19,215 nucleotides of DNA, taken from Alphaproteobacteria bacterium. Lineage in GTDB: Bacteria > Pseudomonadota > Alphaproteobacteria > Micavibrionales > UBA2020. Below the pieces are notes generated by a model, which did no database searches, was not told the origin of the DNA, and was given only the letters and a program-made list of their open reading frames with translations. This document shows, piece by piece, positions 14,672 through 19,215 of this stretch; positions within the stretch are counted from its first letter, which is position 1, and each line of letters opens with the position of its first letter. The position numbers were made by a program, and so were the translations under genes. The stretch spans positions 1 to 19,215 of the forward strand of contig JAQSWE010000039.1 of the NCBI GenBank assembly GCA_029266795.1, read 5' to 3'.

Positions 14672-15613
14672 TTACAGGGTGGCCGCGAATTCTTCGATAT
14701 CCTTGGGCGTGTTCACCGCGCGGCCGGTCAGATCCGCTTCGATGCGCTTGGTGAGGCCGTTCAGCACTTTGCCCGCGCCCAGCTCGATCAGCTCGGTCAC
14801 GCCTTGCGCTTTCATGTACATCACGCTCTCGCGCCAGCGCACCATGCCGGTCACTTGTTCCACCAGAAGCTGGCGGATGCGCGCGGGGTCGGTCACTTGT
14901 TCGGCAATCACGTTTGCGACCAGCGGCACGGACGGCGCTTTCATGTTCACTTCCGCCAGCGCCGCTTTCATCGCATCCGCCGCGGGCTGCATCAGCGCGC
15001 AGTGGAAGGGGGCGGAGACGGGCAGGATAATCGCGCGTTTTGCGCCTTTGGCGGTCGCCAGCGCAACGGCCTTTTCAACGGCGGCCTTGTGACCGCTCAC
15101 GACGACTTGGCCGAACGAATTGTCATTGGCGGAAGAAACGATTTCCGCGCCCGAGGCTTCCTTCGCAATCGCGGTCACGTCGGGCAGTTCAAGGCCCAGG
15201 ATCGCGGCCATCGCGCCGATGCCGACCGGCACGGCTTTCTGCATCGCCTGTCCGCGAATTTTCAGCAGGCGCGCGGCGTCCGCAATCGAAAACGTGCCGG
15301 CGGCGGTCAGCGCCGAATATTCGCCCAAGCTGTGACCCGCCACAAATTTGCAGCGGGCAGGGGAGATAAGGGCGGGCTTCGCCTGTTCCAGCACGCGCAC
15401 AACCGCCATGGAGACAGCCATCAGCGCGGGCTGCGTGTTCTCGGTCAAATTCAGTTCTGTATCGGGGCCTTCGAAAATCAGTTTGGAGAGTTTCTGGCCG
15501 AGTGCTTCATCGACTTCCTGAAACACCTCGCGGGCGGGGGCAAAGGCATCGAACAGTTCCTTGCCCATGCCGACGCTCTGGCTGCCCTGTCCCGGAAATA
15601 CGAATGCTTTCAT
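14672..15613 (-). CDS. fabD: Malonyl-CoA:ACP transacylase
   Basis: Transfers malonyl from CoA to AcpP and so supplies the extender unit for fatty-acid synthesis. The ATG at 15613 (MKAFVFPGQGSQSVGMG) follows AGGAG by 9 bases and gives 313 residues; a longer frame from 15664 lacks family similarity in its first 17 residues. Motifs are GQGSQ (8-12), the nucleophile S95 in GHSLGEYSAL, R120 in IRGQAMQ and H204 in SAPFHCALM. It is the first gene of a minus-strand run with an EamA-type gene, fabG and the PIN-like gene. The upstream region holds two direct repeats that may be regulatory. Confidence 0.97.
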   Translation of the reverse strand: MKAFVFPGQGSQSVGMGKELFDAFAPAREVFQEVDEALGQKLSKLIFEGPDTELNLTENTQPALMAVSMAVVRVLEQAKPALISPARCKFVAGHSLGEYSALTAAGTFSIADAARLLKIRGQAMQKAVPVGIGAMAAILGLELPDVTAIAKEASGAEIVSSANDNSFGQVVVSGHKAAVEKAVALATAKGAKRAIILPVSAPFHCALMQPAADAMKAALAEVNMKAPSVPLVANVIAEQVTDPARIRQLLVEQVTGMVRWRESVMYMKAQGVTELIELGAGKVLNGLTKRIEADLTGRAVNTPKDIEEFAATL

Positions 15614-15748
15614 GCCCTTTGGCTCCTGTCCTTTGAATTGTCCCCCTAGATAGACGGGATTCAAGACCGGTTCAAGTCCTTGGGGTTTTTCGTGTCTTCT
15701 TCACAATGTCCAATAACCGTTTATCTCCCCCAGCATGGCACAAAATTG

Positions 15749-15783
15749 CATAAAACGCAACTACATTTAGCATAAAATCGCAT
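15749..15783. repeat. Pair of direct repeats upstream of fabD
   Basis: GCATAAAACGCA (15749-15760) and GCATAAAATCGCA (15771-15783) are repeated at a 22-base interval, about two helical turns. They would therefore lie on the same face of the DNA. They are 136 to 170 bases upstream of the fabD start, a position suited to an operator or activator site. No regulator is identified. Confidence 0.4.
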
Positions 15784-15800
15784 CTCCTTGATCGGCCAAT

Positions 15801-15832
15801 AAAAAAGCCCCCCGTTACCGGAGGGCTTTTTT
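15801..15832 (-). terminator. Rho-independent terminator after the 111-residue hypothetical gene
   Basis: AAAAAAGCCC (15801-15810) pairs with GGGCTTTTTT (15823-15832). An inner CCG/CGG extends the stem after one C-A mismatch, around a TTAC loop. On the minus strand it follows the stop of the gene at 15850 by 17 bases and shields fabD from read-through. The symmetric A- and T-runs would let it act on both strands. Confidence 0.88.
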
Positions 15833-15849
15833 GCGAAGCTTGAAAGGCT

Positions 15850-16185
15850 TTAGGCTTTCGGGCCATAGAAGCCGCCGGCTTTGAACGCAGGCGTGTAATG
15901 GAACGCTTCCGTCAGCGCATCGGTTGCCTTCATCGCGTTTTCGAGGTCGCGGTTGATGGCTTTTTCGCCGAAATAGGCGCGGAAGGTTTTGCCGTCGAGG
16001 TTCGACAGCCATTCCAGATCCTGATCGGTCACGCCCTGTTTCTTGCCGTCATCGATCGCGTTTTGGATTTCCTGGCGGCCGCCGGGGATCAGTTCGCCCC
16101 AGACTGCGGCGCGGAAAATTTCGAACAGCGCGGGTTTTTTGCTTTCATCCGGCGCAGCAGCGGCGGGGGTGGTTTCGGTTGTCAT
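15850..16185 (-). CDS. Hypothetical protein, 111 residues
   Basis: I do not recognise the family. The product starts MTTETTPAAAAPDESKKPAL, a disordered head, and then seems to form a small helical domain. Landmarks are FEIFRAAVWGELIPGGRQEI (about 21-40), DQDLEWLSNLDGKTFRAYFG (about 54-73) and a C-terminal FKAGGFYGPKA. There is no signal peptide or membrane span. GAGGA lies 7 bases before the ATG, and the gene has a candidate promoter and its own terminator, so it appears monocistronic. Clean base composition and full expression signals make it a likely real gene. Confidence 0.75.
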   Translation of the reverse strand: MTTETTPAAAAPDESKKPALFEIFRAAVWGELIPGGRQEIQNAIDDGKKQGVTDQDLEWLSNLDGKTFRAYFGEKAINRDLENAMKATDALTEAFHYTPAFKAGGFYGPKA

Positions 16186-16252
16186 GGCAGATTCCTCGGG
16201 GTTTTAAATGATTGTTGTTTTTAAAAGATGCCAGCCTGCGCCAGCGCGGCGA

Positions 16253-16280
16253 GTCTTAGCATGCGCCGGCAATATGTCAA
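16253..16280 (-). promoter_or_regulatory. Putative promoter of the 111-residue hypothetical gene
   Basis: On the minus strand, a consensus -35 TTGACA (16275-16280) is followed after 16 bases by TAAGAC (16253-16258). The leader would be about 60 bases. The -10 match is poor, but the -35 and position are good. Confidence 0.4.
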
Positions 16281-16313
16281 TTTTTTATATGGGAACAAAA
16301 ATAAGGTACTGGA

Positions 16314-16622
16314 TTATCTCGAAAAAGACGCCGTCTTCGGCGCGCTCACCTTCGGATGCGGGGAATGGCGCAGGGCATCGGCGACCTCGAAACCGCGCTG
16401 GACGTCTTCTTCGGTGCGCAGGGTGCGCAGGTGGTCTTCTATTTGTGTGGCGTTCAGCTGCTTGCCGTTGATCCACCATTCGGTCGTGCCGTCGGCGTTC
16501 ATGACGGCGGGCTTGCCGATGCGGTGGAATTCGCCGTCCTTGTACCAGCCCTTGCTGCCTTTGGAATCGGTGATCGCGGGTTCGTCGCCGTCGCGGTGCG
16601 GCTTGCCGTGCTGCATCCACAT
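16314..16622 (-). CDS. Small repeat protein with W..G..HR..G.PA motifs (102 residues)
   Basis: The product carries two or three copies of a short motif. The first is WMQHGKPHRDGDEPAI (2-17). The second is WYKDGEFHRIGKPAV (26-40). The third, partial, is EWWINGKQLN (48-57). Such W-x3-G-x2-HR-x2-G-x-PA units occur in uncharacterised bacterial and phage proteins (from memory), with no known role. The C-terminal half (about 58-102) is charged and helical at first (QIEDHLRTLRTEEDVQRGFE), then likely disordered. The ATG overlaps the stop of the upstream 42-residue gene (TAATG), so translation is coupled. No signal peptide or membrane span is seen. Confidence 0.65.
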   Translation of the reverse strand: MWMQHGKPHRDGDEPAITDSKGSKGWYKDGEFHRIGKPAVMNADGTTEWWINGKQLNATQIEDHLRTLRTEEDVQRGFEVADALRHSPHPKVSAPKTASFSR

Positions 16623-16750
16623 TATTTAATGGCGGGGGCCCCGTCGCGGTGATATTGCTGCGCCTCGTCCATCCAGAACTGGTTCATGAAGGGGTCGGTA
16701 TGGGCAACGCCTGCGCCCCGGAAACGGAAGTCGAAATCGTCTTTCAGCAT
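16622..16750 (-). CDS. Tiny protein (42 residues) with the same HRDG-PA motif
   Basis: The reading frame starts MLKDDFDFRFRGAGVAHTDP and ends WMDEAQQYHRDGAPAIK. Its last 17 residues match the start of the next gene (W-M-x-HRDG-x-PAI), so the pair probably arose by duplication of a repeat unit. Alternatively it is one longer gene split by a stop. AGGGGGA lies 5 bases before the ATG, and the stop TAA shares its last A with the ATG of the next gene. A candidate promoter and an inverted repeat lie directly upstream. No function can be assigned. Confidence 0.55.
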   Translation of the reverse strand: MLKDDFDFRFRGAGVAHTDPFMNQFWMDEAQQYHRDGAPAIK

Positions 16751-16761
16751 CAGAATCCCCC

Positions 16762-16786
16762 TATTCCCTTGTTGCGATAGGGAATA
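16762..16786. promoter_or_regulatory. Inverted repeat, operator-like, at the promoter of the HRDG gene pair
   Basis: TATTCCCT (16762-16769) and AGGGAATA (16779-16786) form a perfect 8-bp inverted repeat with a 9-base spacer. On the minus strand it covers the predicted -10 and start of transcription of the gene pair, the classical place for a repressor site. If transcribed whole, it would instead form a hairpin just before the Shine-Dalgarno sequence. Confidence 0.45.
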
Positions 16787-16812
16787 TTATTATATTATGG
16801 CAACCGAAACAA
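16784..16812 (-). promoter_or_regulatory. Putative promoter of the HRDG gene pair
   Basis: On the minus strand TTGTTT (16807-16812) and TAATAT (16784-16789) are 17 bases apart, in a clearly AT-rich block. The leader would be about 27 bases. A TATAAT is also present two to three bases further upstream but lacks a good -35. Confidence 0.35.
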
Positions 16813-16861
16813 GCCTTTCGTTACAAATATCAAGGTTTTTCTGGGATTTGCGGGAAAATTC

Positions 16862-16891
16862 TTGTGTTTCTTACGGGAATCCATCTATAAC
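16862..16891 (+). promoter_or_regulatory. Putative promoter of the rpsF-rpsR-rplI operon
   Basis: TTGTGT (16862-16867) and TATAAC (16886-16891) are 18 bases apart. The start would be near 16898, giving a leader of about 108 bases with two hairpins. This is the best-placed candidate upstream of rpsF. Confidence 0.4.
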
Positions 16892-16908
16892 CACGCGGTA
16901 CGAAACCC

Positions 16909-16975
16909 GCTGTCCGGAATAATCCGGCCAGCTATGGTTTGTGCGGCTGGCGCCTGAAAGGTTCAGGCGAACAGC
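16909..16975 (+). promoter_or_regulatory. Structured leader of the rpsF operon
   Basis: Hairpin 1 pairs GCTG-CCGG (16909-16917) with CCGG-CAGC (16924-16932) around AATAAT, with one T-C mismatch. Hairpin 2 pairs CGCCTGAA (16951-16958) with TTCAGGCG (16962-16969) around AGG. It is closed further by GCTG (16946-16949) and CAGC (16972-16975) across a small internal loop. S6:S18 leader autoregulation is known in many bacteria. Whether this leader carries that site I cannot tell. Confidence 0.4.
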
Positions 16976-17006
16976 GGCAAGCCGGCTAAACCCAAGGGAA
17001 ACATCA

Positions 17007-17516
17007 ATGGCTTTATACGAAACCGTGTTTATCGCGCGGCAGGATATTTCCGCAAAAGCTGCGGAAGACCTCGCCAAGAACTTCGCCAAGATCGCCACCG
17101 ACAACGGCGCTGACGTGAAGCGCACCGAAAGCTGGGGTCTTCGCAACCTCGCTTACAAAATCAAGAAAAACCGCAAAGGCCACTACACGCTGCTGCACAT
17201 CGAAGGCCCCGCATCCGCGATCCTCGAGATGGAACGCAATATCGGCCTGAACGAAGACGTGCTGCGCCACATGACCGTGCGCATCGAAAAACTGCCCGAA
17301 GGCCCCTCGGCCGTCCTCAAGTCGTCCGATGACGGCGAAGAAGGCGGCTTCCGTGGCGGCGACCGTGAAGGTCGCGAAGGCGGCGGCTTCCGTGGCGGCG
17401 ATCGCGGCGGCTATCGCGGCGACAAACCCGGCTTCGGCGGTGACAAAGGCTACCGCCGCGACAACCGCGACGCGAGCCCCGCAGCAAACGAATCTTCCAA
17501 AGAAGGAGCTGAATAA
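17007..17516 (+). CDS. rpsF: 30S ribosomal protein S6, with long Gly/Arg-rich tail
   Basis: S6 binds the platform of the 30S subunit as a partner of S18. The ATG at 17007 (MALYETVFIARQDIS) follows AAGGG and is the usual N-terminus; an in-frame start 66 bases upstream falls in the leader hairpins. The 169-residue product has the compact fold in about 1-95 (YETVFIARQD, ESWGLRNLAYKIKKNRKGHY, VLRHMTVRIEK). A tail of about 60 residues with repeated FRGGDR/YRGDK units follows. Many alphaproteobacterial S6 proteins carry charged tails, but the regular FRGGD repeats are notable. The stop overlaps the rpsR start (TAATG). Confidence 0.96.
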   Translation: MALYETVFIARQDISAKAAEDLAKNFAKIATDNGADVKRTESWGLRNLAYKIKKNRKGHYTLLHIEGPASAILEMERNIGLNEDVLRHMTVRIEKLPEGPSAVLKSSDDGEEGGFRGGDREGREGGGFRGGDRGGYRGDKPGFGGDKGYRRDNRDASPAANESSKEGAE

Positions 17517-17809
17517 TGGCTTTCGAAAAAAAATCATTCGGCGACCGTAAACCCGAAGGCGACCGCAAAGGCGGCGCCGGTGGCGCACGCCGTCCGTTCT
17601 TCCGCCGTCGCAAATCCTGCCCCTTCTCCGGCAAGAACGCGCCCGCGATCGACTACAAAGATCCCAAGATGCTCGGCCGCTACATTTCCGAGCGCGGCAA
17701 GATCGTCCCGTCCCGCATCACCGCCGTGTCGCAAAAAGCGCAGCGTAAACTGGCCCGCGAGATCAAGCGCGCCCGTTTCCTCGCGCTTATGCCCTACGTC
17801 GCGAACTAA
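17516..17809 (+). CDS. rpsR: 30S ribosomal protein S18
   Basis: S18 pairs with S6 on the 30S platform. The 97-residue product has a Gly/Arg/Lys-rich head (about 1-30), then the family core RRRKSCPFSGKNAPAIDYKD, LLGRYISERGKIVPSRIT-like segment (here MLGRYISERGKIVPSRIT) and AREIKRARFLALMPYV. AAGGAG lies 8 bases before the ATG, which overlaps the rpsF stop by one base. The order rpsF-rpsR-rplI is standard. Confidence 0.97.
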   Translation: MAFEKKSFGDRKPEGDRKGGAGGARRPFFRRRKSCPFSGKNAPAIDYKDPKMLGRYISERGKIVPSRITAVSQKAQRKLAREIKRARFLALMPYVAN

Positions 17810-17823
17810 GGAGTATATGAAAC

Positions 17824-18450
17824 ATGCAAGTCATTTTGCTTGAACGCGTCGAGAGCCTCGGCCAGATGGGCGAAGTCGTCAACGTGAAGCCCGGCTACGC
17901 ACGCAACTTCCTGCTGCCGCAAAGCAAGGCACTGCGCGCGACCAAGGACAACGTTGCCCTTTTCGAAGCGCAAAAGAAAACCCTGGAAGCCGACAACCTG
18001 AAACGCCGCGACGAAGCGGAAAAAATCGGCAAGAAGGTCGACGGCATCCACGCCGCGATCATCCGCCAGGCTTCCGAAGCAGGCCAGCTCTACGGTTCCG
18101 TGACCGCCCGCGACATCGCGGAATCGATCGCGGAGCAGGGCTTCAAGGTCGACCGTGCGCAAGTCCGCATGGAACGCGCCTACAAGCTGCTCGGCCTCTA
18201 TCCGGTGAAAGTCCAGCTGCATCCTGAAGTCACGGTTTCCGTGACGATCAACATCGCCCGCTCGAAAGAGGAAGCGAAGATCCAGGAAGAACGCGGCGAA
18301 GCGCTCATCCAGAAAGCCGACAACGACCGCGACGATACCCTGTCCGCGAAAGCGATCAAGGCGATCGAAGCCCAGGAAAAAGCCGCTGCAGCTGCTGCAG
18401 CCGCCGAAGCCGAAGCAGGCGAACAGCCCGCGGAAGAAGCTGCCGCGTAA
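17824..18450 (+). CDS. rplI: 50S ribosomal protein L9, with C-terminal extension
   Basis: L9 binds 23S rRNA near the L1 stalk with its N-terminal domain and reaches out through a long helix. The 208-residue product has MQVILLERVESLGQMGEVVNV-type start (landmarks VILLERVE, LGQMGEVV), the RNA-contact GYARNFLLPQ and a long connecting helix (about 40-75). The C-terminal domain ends near residue 150. About 58 extra residues, Ala/Glu-rich with an A-run, follow; such tails are common in alphaproteobacteria. AAGGAG lies 9 bases before the ATG, 14 bases after the rpsR stop. Confidence 0.97.
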   Translation: MQVILLERVESLGQMGEVVNVKPGYARNFLLPQSKALRATKDNVALFEAQKKTLEADNLKRRDEAEKIGKKVDGIHAAIIRQASEAGQLYGSVTARDIAESIAEQGFKVDRAQVRMERAYKLLGLYPVKVQLHPEVTVSVTINIARSKEEAKIQEERGEALIQKADNDRDDTLSAKAIKAIEAQEKAAAAAAAAEAEAGEQPAEEAAA

Positions 18451-18471
18451 TTCGCGGTATATCTTTCAAAG

Positions 18472-18505
18472 AAACCCGCCGCGTCGCAAGACCGGCGGGT
18501 TTTCT
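18472..18505 (+). terminator. Rho-independent terminator of the ribosomal protein operon
   Basis: AAACCCGCCG (18472-18481) pairs with CGGCGGGTTT (18493-18502) around an 11-nt loop, followed by TTC. It starts 21 bases after the rplI stop. Confidence 0.88.
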
Positions 18506-18520
18506 TATGTACCCAAATCG

Positions 18521-18636
18521 TGTCATTCCGGCGAAAGCCGGAACCCACGGACTTGGCGTATTGGTTCTGAACAGTCGGTTGGTTGTAATGCGGGCTGTGT
18601 CGCGTCCGTGGACCCCCGGCCTTCGCCGGGGTGACA
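18521..18636. mobile_element. REPIN/MITE-like inverted-repeat element
   Basis: Two near-identical arms face each other: 18521-18552 (TGTCATTCCGGCGAAAGCCG then GAACCCACGGAC) and 18604-18636 (the reverse of TGTCACCCCGGCGAAGGCCG then GGGGTCCACGGAC). They differ at a few positions plus one base of length, and enclose about 51 bases. Each arm contains its own small palindrome (CCGGC-GAAA-GCCGG in the left). This is the layout of paired REP sequences, non-autonomous elements usually found in intergenic DNA in many copies. It lies between the operon terminator and the convergent msrC gene. Confidence 0.7.
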
Positions 18637-18645
18637 GTGCAGGGA

Positions 18646-19134
18646 TTACGTGCTGGCTTTAATGACCGCCGCCACTATTTTCTCCAGCCATTCCTGATCT
18701 ACCACATCGAAATCGTTCAGCCGGGCGCTATCCACATCCAGCACAAACACCGTCTGCCCATCCACCACCCCCGGCACGACGATTTCGGATTTGGACAGGC
18801 TGCTGCAGGCGATATGGCCGGGGAAGGCCTCCACATCCGGCACGATGACGGTCGCGCGGTCGCGCGCCGCCTTGCCGCAGACGCCTTTTGCAAACGGGAT
18901 ATCGACGCAGGCGAGCGGCCCCTGAAACGGCCCCAGCGTTAATAATTCAGGTTTCAGCACGCGGTAGAACCCGACCCAGTGGAAATCGAAACCGGTTTTC
19001 AAAACTGCCGCCGCATTCGCCATATTGGCGACCATGTCGGTCGTCGCGGCCATGACGGCTTCCAGCTGCGGCAGCAGTTCGCGGTAAATTTCAGCCTTGT
19101 CAGCGCCTTGCGGAACCAGGAGATGTTCGGCCAT
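18646..19134 (-). CDS. msrC: Free-methionine-(R)-sulfoxide reductase (GAF domain)
   Basis: Cytoplasmic repair enzyme that reduces free methionine-(R)-sulfoxide, using thioredoxin-type reductants. The ATG at 19134 (MAEHLLVPQG) follows GAGGG by 5 bases; a GTG 6 bases upstream lacks one. The 162-residue product is a single GAF domain with the three family cysteines C76 (GPLACVDIP), C86 (KGVCGKAA) and C110 (PGHIACSS). Their spacing of 10 and 24 residues equals that of the E. coli enzyme (C84, C94, C118). The substrate-pocket segments WVGFYR (about 53-58) and SKSEIVVPG (about 114-122) are also present. It converges with the ribosomal protein operon. Confidence 0.94.
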   Translation of the reverse strand: MAEHLLVPQGADKAEIYRELLPQLEAVMAATTDMVANMANAAAVLKTGFDFHWVGFYRVLKPELLTLGPFQGPLACVDIPFAKGVCGKAARDRATVIVPDVEAFPGHIACSSLSKSEIVVPGVVDGQTVFVLDVDSARLNDFDVVDQEWLEKIVAAVIKAST

Positions 19135-19177
19135 TTTCACCCTCGCAACCTTATTTCATTTCAGTAATTCTACACCA

Positions 19178-19196
19178 GTTTTTTAGCCTAAAAAAC
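19178..19196. repeat. 19-bp palindrome upstream of msrC
   Basis: GTTTTTTAG (19178-19186) and CTAAAAAAC (19188-19196) flank one central base. It lies 44 bases upstream of the msrC start and could be a regulatory site or a weak terminator of a gene outside the window. Confidence 0.3.
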
Positions 19197-19215
19197 CGCC
19201 AAAGAATCATGTTAT

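Noticed and set aside
14669..15649. Plus-strand open frame of 326 codons opposite fabD
   Set aside because: FabD on the minus strand has all catalytic motifs; the opposite frame is His/Arg-rich without recognisable domains.
15614..15664. Longer N-terminus for FabD
   Set aside because: The first 17 residues are not part of the family, and AGGAG stands before the ATG at 15613.

Overview
The window reads as chromosomal DNA of a GC-rich alphaproteobacterium. The evidence is an RNase E with an acidic insertion in its S1 domain and a C-terminal GWW motif, a fabD/fabG/acpP/fabF/mltG cluster, and an rpsF-rpsR-rplI operon encoding tailed S6 and L9. Several small uncharacterised proteins and the unusual gene order would fit a less-studied lineage, but the sequence alone does not fix the genus. 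No tRNA, rRNA, CRISPR array, transposase or phage gene was seen.

Layout. (1) 1-660: the C-terminal kinase core of a sensor histidine kinase, ending at a bidirectional terminator. (2) 671-5365: rne (minus) and an amiC-type amidase (plus) diverge from a 456-base intergenic region that holds a candidate 55-residue ORF whose ribosome binding site is folded into two abutting hairpins. (3) 5366-6129: a 54-residue lipoprotein gene with structured mRNA ends, then an AT-richer gene of unknown function. (4) 6190-8730: a periplasmic L,D-transpeptidase (minus), a RimJ-type acetyltransferase (plus) and yqgE (minus). (5) 8799-15613: mltG, fabF, acpP, fabG and fabD, all on the minus strand. The usual compact fab order is broken twice: an EamA-type membrane protein lies between fabD and fabG, and a PIN-like protein, an unknown protein and an opposite-strand YqhA-type membrane protein lie between fabG and acpP. 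(6) 15850-16750: a 111-residue unknown protein and a translationally coupled pair of tiny genes sharing a W..HRDG..PAI motif, behind a promoter that overlaps an inverted repeat. (7) 17007-18450: rpsF, rpsR and rplI with overlapping or close junctions, a structured leader and a strong terminator. (8) 18521-18636: a REPIN/MITE-like inverted-repeat element. (9) 18646-19134: a free-methionine-(R)-sulfoxide reductase.

How the genes work together. The fab genes supply fatty-acid precursors: FabD loads malonyl onto AcpP, FabF condenses, and FabG reduces. MltG, the amidase and the L,D-transpeptidase act on peptidoglycan strand ends, septal peptides and cross-links. RNase E and the S6/S18/L9 proteins belong to RNA turnover and translation, and the RNase E and S6 of this genome both carry Gly/Arg/Asp-rich disordered tails. 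The most unusual items are the coupled small gene pair at 16314-16750, the folded ribosome binding site at 3760-3798, the PIN-like gene coupled to fabG, the His-rich tail of RNase E and the small lipoprotein gene.
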